Origin: JAFCUW01 sp049898325
Lineage (GTDB): Bacteria > Pseudomonadota > Gammaproteobacteria > Burkholderiales > Burkholderiaceae_D
Assembly: GCF_049898325.1 (NCBI RefSeq)
Contig: NZ_JAFCXL010000002.1
Location: 310,001 to 374,000, forward strand
DNA length: 64,000 nt
Direction of reading: 5' to 3'
Shown here: positions 15,375 through 27,220 of the stretch, piece by piece
How the letters are laid out: each line of letters opens with the position of its first letter
Position numbering within the stretch: position 1 is the stretch's first letter
Program-made: the position numbers and the translations under genes
Notes under the pieces: model-generated
What the model saw: only the letters and a program-made list of their open reading frames with translations
Told to the model about the DNA's origin: nothing
Databases searched by the model: none

Positions 15375-18300
15375 ATGCAGCCCCCCCCTTTGCCGCCGCC
15401 AGGCTTGCCCGACTACGCCGAGCTGTTTTGCCTGTCGAACTTTACTTTTTTGCAGGGCGCCTCGCACGCCGAGGAACTGGTGGCGCGCGCTGTACAGCTC
15501 GGTTATGCGGCGCTGGCGCTGACCGACGAGTGCTCGCTGGCCGGCGTGGTGCGCGCCCATGCAGAGGCAAAAAAAGCGGCGCTGCCCCTGCTCATCGGCG
15601 CCCATTTCCACCTGGCGGGCGACGATGGCGCGACGGCCCTGTCGCTCATTTTGCTGGCGCAAAACCGCAATGGCTACGGCAACCTGGCCGAGCTGATCAC
15701 CATCGGCCGCACCCGCGGCGACAAGGGCACCTACCTGTTAAGCCCGGCCGACCTGGCGGCGCCGCCGGCCCAGTTCGCGCATTTGGCGGGCATGCCCGAT
15801 TGCCTGGCCATCCTGTTACCGGCCTATCCGGGCCACGATGCCGCCGCCGTCGACCGCCTGCACATCCAGGCCGGCTGGATGGCGAAGGTGTTTGGCACGG
15901 GGCGGGCCTGGCTGGGCCTGAACCTGCTGCACCGCGCCTACGACGAAGCGCACCGTCTCACCATCGAGGAAGTGGCGGCGCAGCACCGCTTGCCGGTGAC
16001 GGCGATCGGCCACGTCTGCATGCACGTGCGCTCCCGCAAGCCCTTGCAGGACACCTTGTCGGCCATCCGCCTGGGCAAGCCGTTGGCCGAGTGCGGCTAT
16101 GCGCTGGCGCAGAACGCCGAGCAGCATTTGCGGGCGCGCCTGCGCCTGGCGAATATCTATGCGCCGGCGGCGCTGGCCGAAACGCTGCGCATCGCCAGCC
16201 TGTGCACGTTTTCGCTCGACGAATTGCGCTACGAGTATCCGAATGAGGTGGTGCCGGCCGGCCATACGCCGGCCTCTTACCTGCGCAGCGAAACCTATAT
16301 CGGCGCGCACCGGCGCTTTCGCGATGGCATTCCGGCCGCCGTGCAGGCGCAGATCGAGCACGAACTGGGCCTGATTACGGAAATGACGTATGAGCAGTAT
16401 TTTCTGACCGTCTACGACATCGTCCGCTTCGCCCGCGCGAACAATATCCTGTGCCAGGGCCGGGGCTCGGCCGCCAATTCGGCCGTCTGCTATTGCCTGG
16501 GCATCACCGAGGTCGATCCGGCCCGCGCCAATCTGCTGTTCGAGCGCTTCATTTCCCGGGAACGCAACGAGCCGCCCGATATCGACGTCGACTTCGAGCA
16601 CCAGCGCCGCGAAGAAGTCATTCAATATATCTATAACAAGTACGGCCGCACCCGCGCCGCGCTGGCCGGCGTGGTGATCAGCTACCGGCCGAAAAGCGCG
16701 CTGCGCGACAGCGGCCGGGCGCTGGGCATCGACCTGGCCATCGTCGAAAAAGTGGCCAAGACCCATTACTGGTTCGACAGCAAGCACGACCTCATCAATC
16801 GCCTGGCCGAGTGCGGCCTCGACCCCGCGTCCGAACTGGCCGAGCAGTGGGCCACGCTGGCGAGCTTGTTGCTGGGTTTTCCCCGCCACTTGTCGCAGCA
16901 TCCGGGCGGCTTCGTCATCGCGCGGGGGAAATTGTCGCGCCTGGTGCCGATTGAAAACGCGGCGATGGCCGACCGCAGTGTCATCCAGTGGGACAAGAAC
17001 GACCTGGAAGAACTGGGCCTGATGAAGGTCGACGTGCTGGCGCTGGGCATGCTGTCGATGCTGCGGCGGGGGCTGGCGCTGATCGGCGGACGCCACGGCA
17101 CGGTGTTCGAGATGCAGGACATTCCCCACGACGACGTCGCCACCTACGACATGATTTGCGAGGCCGACACGGTGGGCGTGTTCCAGATCGAATCGCGCGC
17201 CCAGATGAGCATGCTGCCGCGCATGAAGCCGCGGGTGTTTTACGACCTCGTCATCGAAGTGGCGGTGGTGCGCCCGGGGCCGATCCAGGGCGGCATGGTC
17301 CATCCCTACCTGCGCCGCCGCCAGGGGCTCGAGCAGCCCGAGTACCCGAAAGAGGAAATCAAGGGCGCCCTCGAACGCACGCTGGGCGTGCCGATTTTCC
17401 AGGAGCAGGTGATGCAGGTGGCGATCCTGGCGGCGGGATTCACGCCCGGGGAAGCGGACCAGCTGCGCCGGGCGATGGCGGCGTGGAAGCGCAAGGGCGG
17501 CCTCGAGCAGTATTACCAGCGCATCGTCGGCGGCATGCTTGAACGTGGTTACCCGCTGGCTTTTGCCGAATCGATTTTTGCGCAAATCCAGGGTTTCGGT
17601 GAATACGGTTTCCCGGAATCGCACGCCGCCAGCTTTGCCCTGCTCGCGTATGCCAGTTCGTGGATGAAGCGGCATGAACCGGCGGCGTTCTTGTGCGCGC
17701 TGCTCAATAGTCAGCCGATGGGGTTTTACAGTCCGTCGCAACTGGTGCAGGACGCGCGCCGTCACGGCATCGACGTGCGGCCCATCGACATCACCGTGAG
17801 CGACTGGGAATCGACCCTGGAAGAAGTCGACCCGGACCGCACGCGCCAGCCGGCCGTGCGCCTGGGGCTGTCCCTGCAGCGGGGCATGGGGCGCGAGGTG
17901 GCGGCGCGCATCGAGGATGCGCGTGCGATCCGGCCCTTCGACAGCGTCACCGACCTGGCCCGCCGCGCCAGCCTCGACCGAGGCGACCTGCAGGTGCTGG
18001 CCGCCTCGAATGCGCTGGTGGCGCTGGCCGGCCACCGCCGCGAGGCCTTGTGGCAAGCCGTTGGCGCGGTGCCCGACAAGGACCTGTTGCGGCCCACCAC
18101 GCCGGACGAAGTGGTGCCCGAACTGGCCGCGCCCAGCGAGGGCGAGGACATCGTCGGCGACTACCGTTCGCACGGCCTGACCCTGGGCCGCCACCCGCTG
18201 GCGCTGCTGCGCCCGCGCCTGTTCAAGCAGCGTTTCATGAGCGCCGAGGTGCTGGGCCACTACCAGAACGGCCAGTTGGCCAGGGGCTGCGGCATCGTCA

Positions 18301-18554
18301 CCGTGCGCCAGCGTCCGGGCACGGCGAAGGGCGTGCTGTTTCTGACGCTGGAAGATGAAACGGGCAATGTGAACGTGATCGTCTGGCCCAAACTGGTCGA
18401 GCAGCAGAGAAGCGAAGTCCTGCGCGCGCATTTACTGGGCGTCTACGGCATCTGGCAATGCGAGGGCAATGTGCGCCACTTGGTGGCGCGCCGGCTGGTC
18501 GACCTGTCGCACCTGCTGGGCAAACTGGGCACCGAAAGCCGCGACTTCTGCTAA
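15375..18554 (+). CDS. dnaE2: Error-prone DNA polymerase DnaE2
   Basis: 1059 residues, normal for DnaE2, the alpha-subunit-like translesion polymerase of damage-induced mutagenesis. An N-terminal PHP domain (YAELFCLSNFTFLQGASH) is followed by the palm with GRGSAANSAVCYCLG and the catalytic aspartates in PDIDVDFEHQRREEV, fingers, helix-hairpin-helix region and a C-terminal OB fold (LARGCGIVTVRQRPGTAKG). An almost perfect LexA box lies directly upstream, so it is SOS-controlled. In most relatives dnaE2 follows imuA-imuB, which load it at the clamp; neither is here, and a TIR-like gene lies upstream instead. The gene is intact; a decayed piece of it occurs at 11721-11846. Confidence 0.95.
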   Translation: MQPPPLPPPGLPDYAELFCLSNFTFLQGASHAEELVARAVQLGYAALALTDECSLAGVVRAHAEAKKAALPLLIGAHFHLAGDDGATALSLILLAQNRNGYGNLAELITIGRTRGDKGTYLLSPADLAAPPAQFAHLAGMPDCLAILLPAYPGHDAAAVDRLHIQAGWMAKVFGTGRAWLGLNLLHRAYDEAHRLTIEEVAAQHRLPVTAIGHVCMHVRSRKPLQDTLSAIRLGKPLAECGYALAQNAEQHLRARLRLANIYAPAALAETLRIASLCTFSLDELRYEYPNEVVPAGHTPASYLRSETYIGAHRRFRDGIPAAVQAQIEHELGLITEMTYEQYFLTVYDIVRFARANNILCQGRGSAANSAVCYCLGITEVDPARANLLFERFISRERNEPPDIDVDFEHQRREEVIQYIYNKYGRTRAALAGVVISYRPKSALRDSGRALGIDLAIVEKVAKTHYWFDSKHDLINRLAECGLDPASELAEQWATLASLLLGFPRHLSQHPGGFVIARGKLSRLVPIENAAMADRSVIQWDKNDLEELGLMKVDVLALGMLSMLRRGLALIGGRHGTVFEMQDIPHDDVATYDMICEADTVGVFQIESRAQMSMLPRMKPRVFYDLVIEVAVVRPGPIQGGMVHPYLRRRQGLEQPEYPKEEIKGALERTLGVPIFQEQVMQVAILAAGFTPGEADQLRRAMAAWKRKGGLEQYYQRIVGGMLERGYPLAFAESIFAQIQGFGEYGFPESHAASFALLAYASSWMKRHEPAAFLCALLNSQPMGFYSPSQLVQDARRHGIDVRPIDITVSDWESTLEEVDPDRTRQPAVRLGLSLQRGMGREVAARIEDARAIRPFDSVTDLARRASLDRGDLQVLAASNALVALAGHRREALWQAVGAVPDKDLLRPTTPDEVVPELAAPSEGEDIVGDYRSHGLTLGRHPLALLRPRLFKQRFMSAEVLGHYQNGQLARGCGIVTVRQRPGTAKGVLFLTLEDETGNVNVIVWPKLVEQQRSEVLRAHLLGVYGIWQCEGNVRHLVARRLVDLSHLLGKLGTESRDFC

Positions 18555-18607
18555 TCAAAGGCATCTGAAAGAAAACCCCGTACCCGATCCCCATCGAACC
18601 ACCACAT

Positions 18608-18722
18608 CCCCGAGGCGACCCGTGAACAGCATCGGGTTTGCGTATACTGAAAATGCCCTCGGCTCTGCCGAGGGCATTTTTATCTGACCATCCCGAACAA
18701 AAGTAGGTTTTTACTTTTGTTC
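18608..18722 (+). repeat. Composite ~115-bp repeat element, copy 2
   Basis: The same modules as at 11579-11695, in the opposite orientation: box AACAGCATCGGGTTTGCGTA plus TACT, hairpin A (18650-18680, loop TCT), TTTTTATCTG, then hairpin B with arms 18695-18705 and 18712-18722 (GAACAAAAGTA and complement). Between copies hairpin B's outer pair changes from G-C to A-T, and hairpin A keeps pairing with different bases. The element fills the gap between dnaE2 and the PRC-barrel gene; hairpin B's right arm encodes the last residues (EQK) of that gene. Confidence 0.8.
18650..18682. terminator. Intrinsic terminator after dnaE2 (hairpin A of the repeat)
   Basis: A perfect 14-bp stem AAAATGCCCTCGGC / GCCGAGGGCATTTT with loop TCT followed by further T, about 95 bp after the dnaE2 stop. 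The A/T flanks allow it to act in both directions and so also to end the convergent PRC-barrel transcript. Confidence 0.85.
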
Positions 18723-19118
18723 GTTGATTGTCCCGTAATAACCATGAATCTGGCTCGACCAGGTCTGGTCGGCCATGTCAGGCCAGTGGTCGGTGTCGAA
18801 GCCTGGCGCCGCTTCGATTTTTTCCTGGTCCATGTTCAAGGTCATGCGGTGGTTGACGGTGTCGAGCGTCAGCGCTTGCCAGGGCACGGCGAACAGCTTT
18901 TCGCCGATGCCCAGCACGCCGCCGCTGGCCATCACGGCGTAGGCGATCTTACCGGTGCGCATGTCGAGCATGATTTCCTTGATCTCGCCCAGGTGCTCGT
19001 CTTTCAGGTTGTGGACGTGGTCGCCAATGAGGGTGTCCGCGCCCATCAGTTCAGGACCCGGGCCCTTGTTGTTCTTGTTCGAGTACATTCCAAAAGTATC
19101 GCGGTTCAAAATAGACAT
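18711..19118 (-). CDS. PRC-barrel domain protein
   Basis: 135 residues. A PRC-barrel fold covers about residues 25-100 (GADTLIGDHVHNLKDEHLGE, IKEIMLDMRTGKIAYAVMAS, KLFAVPWQALTL), ending in an Asp-rich tail. Stand-alone PRC-barrel proteins of this size are common, stress-associated proteins in beta-proteobacteria; molecular role unknown. A strong ribosome site GGAGGT lies just before ATG. The gene runs toward dnaE2 and its final codons lie within hairpin B of repeat copy 2. Confidence 0.88.
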   Translation of the reverse strand: MSILNRDTFGMYSNKNNKGPGPELMGADTLIGDHVHNLKDEHLGEIKEIMLDMRTGKIAYAVMASGGVLGIGEKLFAVPWQALTLDTVNHRMTLNMDQEKIEAAPGFDTDHWPDMADQTWSSQIHGYYGTINEQK

Positions 19119-19225
19119 GGTGACCTCCGTAAGATGAAGCGACCAGCATAGGCCGCCATTCCCGTTCGGTCTGTACGCGCACGCACTTAGCCCCCTTGGC
19201 TCCCGTGCATCAAGGCCGGACTCGC

Positions 19226-20290
19226 TTATTTTTTTTCGGCCGCCTGCTCGGCCTCGATCATGCGCCGGCTGCGCTCGTAGGCGCCCGGATGGCTGGCGGC
19301 GTAGGGCAGGGCCTGCTTCATCCAGGCGGGCAGATTGTGCTCGATGCTCTTGCGCTCCGATTCTTCCAGCCAGTCCAGCAGCTTCGCCAGCGGCTGCGTC
19401 GAGATGCCCTTGCGGTGCAAGGTGTCGACGGCGTACAGGTCCGCTTCGGTTTCCATCGCCCGCGAGTAGTGCAGGTTGGCCAGCACGGCGGGAATGCCGG
19501 CGGCGACGGCGCTGAAGTCGCCCAGCAGCGCCGCCGAGGCGGCCGCCGTCAGCGACGAGCGCGCCAGGGCGCGCACGCTGTGGCGCCGCTGCACGTGGCC
19601 CACTTCATGGGCCAGCACGCCCATCAGGCCGGCCCGCATCTCGTCGTCGAACGTGGTCTGCTTGCCCAGCACGGCCAGCACCAGTTGGTCGGTGATGATG
19701 ATGGTGCCGTCCGGCAGGGCCAGCGCGTTCGGCCCCAGCGCGGGAGCGCTGCGGTTGAGCAGGCGCAGCCGGTGGCGCGGACTGGCCGGCGCCACCTCGG
19801 CCAGCATCGCCTGCAGGGCCGCCACTTGCGCTTGTGACAGCGTCGACGGCGCAAACACCTTCGCTTCCAGGCCCGCCAGCGCGCTGGCGCCGAGGCGCCC
19901 GTCAAACGCGTCGGGCACATTGGCGGCGATCTTTTCGGCCGCCGCCGGCAGCACCCAGACCCACACCGCCGCGCCCACGGCCAGCAGCAGCACCAGCGCG
20001 GCCAGCGCCGCATACCAGTGGCGCTGCCAGCGCACCACCAGGCCGGGCCGGTAGGCCAGCGCCGCCGCCACTGCCGCCCGCGCCTGCGGATCGGCCACTT
20101 CGCAGCGGGCGCCGCCCGGCAAATACAGGACCGAGGGCGCATCGAGGAAGGGCTCGGCCAGGCGCACCTGGTCGAGCCGGCCGCGCCAGTCGATGCCGGG
20201 GCCGGCCAGGTGCAGGTGGCCGTCGGCCGTGCTCAGCTCGACCTGGTGCAGGCGCGCGCTGACGCCGTCAAAATACTGTGCATTGCTCAT
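19226..20290 (-). CDS. M48 family metalloprotease, membrane-anchored
   Basis: 354 residues. One clear transmembrane segment (about 100-125, WYAALAALVLLLAVGAAVW) precedes an M48 peptidase domain with the zinc motif HEVGH in LMGVLAHEVGHVQRRH and the downstream Glu in SRAMETEADLYAVD. The N-terminal part (FDGVSARLHQVELSTADGHL) is soluble and characteristic of this YjgN-linked group. ATG 20290 is chosen because it follows a GAGG site 7 bp after the upstream gene; the frame is open slightly further. Paired with the DUF898/YjgN gene in an apparent operon; substrate unknown. Confidence 0.9.
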   Translation of the reverse strand: MSNAQYFDGVSARLHQVELSTADGHLHLAGPGIDWRGRLDQVRLAEPFLDAPSVLYLPGGARCEVADPQARAAVAAALAYRPGLVVRWQRHWYAALAALVLLLAVGAAVWVWVLPAAAEKIAANVPDAFDGRLGASALAGLEAKVFAPSTLSQAQVAALQAMLAEVAPASPRHRLRLLNRSAPALGPNALALPDGTIIITDQLVLAVLGKQTTFDDEMRAGLMGVLAHEVGHVQRRHSVRALARSSLTAAASAALLGDFSAVAAGIPAVLANLHYSRAMETEADLYAVDTLHRKGISTQPLAKLLDWLEESERKSIEHNLPAWMKQALPYAASHPGAYERSRRMIEAEQAAEKK

Positions 20291-20297
20291 TGTTGCC

Positions 20298-21440
20298 TCA
20301 CCAGGAAAAATCAAAGCCGAACAGGTCGGCGGCGCCGTCGCCGCTGGCGCTGCCCCGATGGGCCGCCGCCTGCGCCAGCACGTGCTCGAAGCCGCCGCTG
20401 GCGACGATGGTCATGGCGGCGAGGCGGAAGCGGTGGACGCGCACCACCGCGAACGGCCAGAACAGGCCCAGCGTCACGATCGTCAGCAGCACGTTGACCA
20501 CCTGCAGGCGGGCGAAGGCGCGCGCCGACATGGCACTGGTGATGGTGATGCCGGGAAAATGCGTGCTCGACCAGGCCAGGTTGGCGATCCGCGCCGTCAT
20601 GTAGGGGATGCACATCAACACGGCCACGTAATAGAGCAGCACGCCAGCGACGCCGGCGATGGTCGTCAGCCAGCCGGCCGACTTGCCGCCGATGCTAGCG
20701 GCGATGCCAAAGCCGGCCGCGAGAATACCGAAGGCCATGGTGGCGGCCAGGCTCAGGCCGAATGCCACCAGGTAGAGCTTGTAGAAGGTCCAGGGGGAGA
20801 CGGCGAAAGCGGCGGCAGCCGTGCCGAAGCGGGCATGGGCGCGCTGGTAGCTGGTCATCCGGGCATGCAGCAGCGGCCACAGCAGGTACAGCAGGAAACT
20901 GAAGAACACCAGCGGATTGGTGGGGGCCATGGTCACGAGCAAGCCCGGCAGCACGACCATGAGCAGGACCGGCAGAAAGGTCGCATAGGCGCCGGCGGCG
21001 CTGCCGTCAAAGCCGAAGGCAATGCCGCGGTACTCGGTATTGTGCAGGCGGAAACGCAAGGCGCCGCGCATCAGGAAGGGCAGGGCCAGCCCAAGGGCGC
21101 CGATGATGGCCAGCGAAACGCTCGAGGCAAAGCCGAAGGCGTAGTGGTAGCACACCAGCATCACCAGTGCCAGCAGGCGGCCCCGCAGGATCGCTTTCGG
21201 GTCGCCGCGAAAATCGAACACCGCCCCGCCCAGCGAGGTATTGCGGTCGAAGTACTGCAGGCGGCGCACCTTGGCCCAGGCCGAATAGATGCCCAGGGTC
21301 GCCACCGTCAGGCACAGGTTGACGATCCAGATGCGAAAATATTCCTTGCCGCTGCCCGTGAACACGGGCACCAGCGTCTCGTCGCTGGCCTGCATTGGCG
21401 AGCCTGGCAGGGCCTCGCGAGCATCGACATGTGTATCCAT
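20298..21440 (-). CDS. YjgN/DUF898 family inner membrane protein
   Basis: 380 residues with about eight to nine hydrophobic segments and the DUF898 hallmarks: an N-terminal FTGSGKEYFRIWIVNLCLT, then TLGIYSAWAKVRRLQYFDRN and the C-terminal half-repeat TLGLFWPFAVVRVHRFRL. Family function is not established. The start ATG 21440 follows AAGGGGAC; the upstream in-frame extension (MLATIKYLL) has no ribosome site. The M48 protease gene begins 7 bp after the stop, so the two form an operon. Confidence 0.9.
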   Translation of the reverse strand: MDTHVDAREALPGSPMQASDETLVPVFTGSGKEYFRIWIVNLCLTVATLGIYSAWAKVRRLQYFDRNTSLGGAVFDFRGDPKAILRGRLLALVMLVCYHYAFGFASSVSLAIIGALGLALPFLMRGALRFRLHNTEYRGIAFGFDGSAAGAYATFLPVLLMVVLPGLLVTMAPTNPLVFFSFLLYLLWPLLHARMTSYQRAHARFGTAAAAFAVSPWTFYKLYLVAFGLSLAATMAFGILAAGFGIAASIGGKSAGWLTTIAGVAGVLLYYVAVLMCIPYMTARIANLAWSSTHFPGITITSAMSARAFARLQVVNVLLTIVTLGLFWPFAVVRVHRFRLAAMTIVASGGFEHVLAQAAAHRGSASGDGAADLFGFDFSW

Positions 21441-21663
21441 GGTCCCCTTTTTTATTGTTCGCAGTAAATATTTAATTGTAGCGAGCACCGCAGAATTTTA
21501 GTAAAAAATCAATACTTAATGGGCAAAAATGCGACAGTGGCAATGTTGTCGCCCGCTTGGGACGCTGGCGCGCGACGATTTGGCGGTGCCGCCATAGCGT
21601 GCGTGGACCCTGCCGGCCGGCTTTTTTTTGCCTTGTTTTAGAGCAGTAACTGTCGTGATCGGG

Positions 21664-21669
21664 TATAAT
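21664..21669 (+). promoter_or_regulatory. Candidate -10 element of the pyrG promoter
   Basis: A consensus TATAAT lies 37 bp before the pyrG ATG in the 266-bp gap between the divergent yjgN-like gene and pyrG. No good -35 hexamer is visible at 17 bp. A small hairpin (GTGCC-ATTC-GGCAC, 21685-21698) lies in the predicted leader. Confidence 0.5.
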
Positions 21670-21706
21670 TTCAATTTCCCGCACGTGCCATTCGGCACTA
21701 TCTGCA

Positions 21707-23388
<1,682 letters not shown>

Positions 23389-23392
<4 letters not shown>

Positions 23393-24240
23393 AGCTTTGT
23401 GGTTTCGACGTCGGCCTCGACCAGCCGTTCTTCCTCATCGCCGGCACCTGCGTGATCGAATCGCGCCAGATGGCCATGGACACGGCCGGCACCCTGAAAG
23501 AAATGACGGCGGCGCTCGGTATTCCGTTCATCTATAAATCGTCGTTCGACAAGGCCAACCGCTCGTCGGGTTCGACCTTTCGGGGTCCCGGCATGGAAAA
23601 AGGCCTGGAAATCCTGGCCGACGTCAAACGCGAAATCGGCGTGCCCGTGCTCACCGATGTGCATACCATCGACGAGCTGCCCGCCGTGTGCGCCGTCGTC
23701 GACATCATCCAGACCCCCGCCTTCCTGTGCCGCCAGACCGATTTCATCGTCGCCTGCGCCCAGACCGGCTTGCCGGTGAATATCAAGAAGGGCCAGTTCC
23801 TCGCGCCCCATGACATGAAAAACGTCATCGACAAGGCGCGCGCCGCGGCCCGCGCCGCCGGTGTCAACGAAGACAACTTCATGGCCTGCGAACGCGGGGT
23901 GTCGTTCGGCTACAACAACCTGGTGTCGGACATGCGTTCGCTGGCCATCATGCGCGAATCGCATTGCCCGGTCGTCTTCGACGGCACCCACTCGGTGCAG
24001 TTGCCGGGCGGGCAGGGCACCTCGTCGGGCGGACAGCGCGAACACATTCCCGTGCTGGCGCGCGCCGCCGTGGCCGCCGGCATCGCCGGCCTGTTCATGG
24101 AAACCCATCCGAATCCCGCCGTGGCGATGTCCGATGGCCCGAATGCCATGCCCTTGGGCCGCATGAAGGAGTTGCTGACCACGCTCGTCGAGATCGACCG
24201 CATCGTCAAGCGCACCGGCTTCATGGAAGCGAGCTTCTGA
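23389..24240 (+). CDS. kdsA: 3-deoxy-8-phosphooctulonate synthase
   Basis: 283 residues. Condenses phosphoenolpyruvate with arabinose 5-phosphate to KDO 8-phosphate for lipopolysaccharide core. Family motifs: FFLIAGTCVIESRQMA, YKSSFDKANRSSGSTFRGPG, PVNIKKGQFLAPHDM, CERGVSFGYNNLVSDMR and FDGTHSVQLPGGQGTSSGGQ. The in-frame extension upstream lies inside pyrG; the ATG at 23389 overlaps the pyrG stop by 4 bp and is preceded by GGAGAT, so it is the start. Confidence 0.98.
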
Positions 24241-24273
24241 CCGGCGCCCCTGGCGTTTCTCGTACCGCATTGC

Positions 24274-24301
24274 AGGCCGGCTCACAGAAGCCGGCCTCCG
24301 C
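24274..24301 (+). terminator. Hairpin between kdsA and eno
   Basis: AGGCCGGCT (24274-24282), loop CACAGA, AGCCGGCCT (24289-24297), then CCGCTTTTCTT. A strong stem but with an imperfect T-run, so it may only attenuate read-through between kdsA and eno or protect the upstream mRNA. Confidence 0.45.
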
Positions 24302-24324
24302 TTTTCTTACCTTTGGAGACATAC

Positions 24325-25611
<1,287 letters not shown>

Positions 25612-25651
25612 TTGCAGCGACCGGCCGGCTCCCCGCTGGCCGGCCCACCTC

Positions 25652-26002
25652 ATGCGCCTGATCACGCTCGCCCTCGTTTCCCTGCTGCTATTGATTCAAT
25701 ATCCCCTGTGGCTGGGAAAGAAGGGCTGGCTGCGCGTGTCCGAACTGGAAACCCAGGTCGCCGCCAGCCACAAGAAAACCGACGAACTCAAGGCGCGCAA
25801 CGCCAAGCTCGAGTCCGAAGTGCGCGACCTCAAGGACGGTACCGGCGCGGTGGAAGAACGCGCGCGCTACGAACTGAGCATGATCAAGGCCAACGAGATT
25901 TTCGTGCAGGTGCTCGACGAGAATGGCCAGCCGACCGTCTCCAAGACGGCCCTGCCACCGCCGCCGCCCGAGAAAAAATCGGGCAAGCCGGCGGGGCACT
26001 AG
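25652..26002 (+). CDS. ftsB: Cell division protein FtsB
   Basis: 116 residues. A short N-terminus and one transmembrane helix (LITLALVSLLLLIQYPLWLG) are followed by a coiled coil (VSELETQVAASHKKTDELKARNAK is its core, residues ~30-60) and the conserved VEERARYELSMIKANEIFVQV region that contacts FtsL/FtsQ in the divisome. The C-terminal tail is proline-rich (ALPPPPPEKK), as in other beta-proteobacteria. Its position directly after eno is conserved. Confidence 0.93.
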   Translation: MRLITLALVSLLLLIQYPLWLGKKGWLRVSELETQVAASHKKTDELKARNAKLESEVRDLKDGTGAVEERARYELSMIKANEIFVQVLDENGQPTVSKTALPPPPPEKKSGKPAGH

Positions 26003-26017
26003 TCTTTCATCACGTCC

Positions 26018-26770
26018 TCAATCGATGAGGGCTTTCACCAGCTTTTTGCCACCTGGCATGTGCGCTTCTTGCCGCACCATCAACTGCGTCCCTTTTGCAA
26101 ACCAGAACGTCGAGACGGGCATCTCCGGCCGGTTGTAGTCGGTTGTCACCACCCAGCAGTCGACCGGCCCGGCAGGGCCCGCAATGGTGGCCGAACCGCT
26201 CACCTTGAACAGGTAGCGCTGGGGCGGCGTGCTGGCGCCCGGATGGTAGAAATTGATGCTCGCCTCGTAACCGGCCGCCAGCGGCAAGGTCTGCAGGGTT
26301 TCCAGGTCCGCTTCAAAGTTGAACGTGGGCTCGGGCGAGGCCATCGCCAGGTCCTTCTGTGTGTTGTCGGCCAGCTCAGGCATGCCGCTGATCTTGTCGG
26401 GCGCGAACAGGAATCCCTCGACCGTCTTTTTGCCGTCCCGTTCCGACACCCGCTGGTGGCTGCGCGGGCGCAGGGTGTCCTTGTCGAACCACGATTCCTG
26501 CACGCGGGTCGAGGCCGGTCCGGCGCTGTCCCAGCGCTGGGTCAGGCGCACGGCGCCCTGTTCGAAGCGCACGGTGCGGGTCCAGATATCGGCCGGCACG
26601 CTGCTCTCGCCCGCCTGCATGAAGCGCAGGTAGTGGTGGGTCGATTCCTTGAGCAGGGCGAAGCGGGGCAGGGGTGTGCCGACATCGACGGCGGTGGCGG
26701 CGAAGGCGGCTGGCGCCGCGGCGAGCAGGGCGGCGAGGGCGGCAAGGCGCAAACGGGAACAGGCAGTCAT
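26018..26770 (-). CDS. Exported DUF3108-like protein
   Basis: 250 residues with a signal peptide (LRLAALAALLAAAPAAFA). The mature region resembles DUF3108 periplasmic proteins: RFEQGAVRLTQRWDSAG, LRPRSHQRVSERDGKKTVEG, and the terminal DCWVVTTDYN and STFWFAKGTQLMVRQEA. Such proteins are built like lipoprotein-carrier beta sheets; function unknown. The start ATG 26770 follows AGAGGAT; the frame is open 40 codons further but without a signal sequence. Convergent with ftsB, 15 bp apart. Confidence 0.75.
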   Translation of the reverse strand: MTACSRLRLAALAALLAAAPAAFAATAVDVGTPLPRFALLKESTHHYLRFMQAGESSVPADIWTRTVRFEQGAVRLTQRWDSAGPASTRVQESWFDKDTLRPRSHQRVSERDGKKTVEGFLFAPDKISGMPELADNTQKDLAMASPEPTFNFEADLETLQTLPLAAGYEASINFYHPGASTPPQRYLFKVSGSATIAGPAGPVDCWVVTTDYNRPEMPVSTFWFAKGTQLMVRQEAHMPGGKKLVKALID

Positions 26771-26889
26771 GCAGGTATCCTCTGGGAATAAAATCCCAGT
26801 GTATGGCGCAATTGAGCCCGGCAAGCGACGTATGTATCGAAAAAACATGATTGCGCAAGCCCTGATGAACGCGAGATAGTGCCATTGCA

Positions 26890-26905
26890 TAGCACAGCTG
26901 TGCTA
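26890..26905. promoter_or_regulatory. Perfect palindrome, candidate toxin-antitoxin operator
   Basis: TAGCACAGCTGTGCTA is a perfect 16-bp inverted repeat 27 bp before the antitoxin start, overlapping the only place a promoter can lie (TTGCAT and an extended -10-like TGCTACATT are nearby). Ribbon-helix-helix antitoxins bind such palindromes and autoregulate, usually with the toxin as corepressor. Confidence 0.65.
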
Positions 26906-26932
26906 CATTTAAGTCTCGACCAGGAGAGCGCC

Positions 26933-27220
26933 ATGTCCGCCACCACCACCATTCGTCTGCCCGACGAGCTCAAAGCCCGCATCGCCATTGCCGCCGGGCG
27001 GGCCGGCAAGACCCCCCACAGTTTCATCATTGAAGCGATTGTGGAAAAGGCCGAACTGGAAGAGCGGCGCGCCGGCCTCGACGCCGAGGCCGATGCCCGC
27101 TTCAGCCGGATCGTCGATACGGGCAACACCGTTGGCTGGGGCGAGGTACGCAGCTATCTGCAGCAGCGTCTGAATGGGGCGTCGCCGCCGCGGCCGGCCA
27201 TCCGCACCAAGCCGGCGTGA
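26933..27220 (+). CDS. Ribbon-helix-helix antitoxin (CopG/ParD-like)
   Basis: 95 residues. The N-terminal strand TTTIRLPDELKARIAIAAGR and helix pair GKTPHSFIIEAIVEKAELEE form a ribbon-helix-helix DNA-binding fold; the C-terminal half (AEADARFSRIVDTGNTVGW) would wrap the toxin. AGGAG precedes ATG 26933. It overlaps the toxin gene by 4 bp (GTGA), the standard coupled toxin-antitoxin layout, with a palindromic operator upstream. Confidence 0.88.
   Translation: MSATTTIRLPDELKARIAIAAGRAGKTPHSFIIEAIVEKAELEERRAGLDAEADARFSRIVDTGNTVGWGEVRSYLQQRLNGASPPRPAIRTKPA

Noticed and set aside
25620..25645. Hairpin-forming repeat between eno and ftsB as a terminator
   Set aside because: GCCGGCC arms pair but no T-run follows, and ftsB is expected to be cotranscribed with eno.
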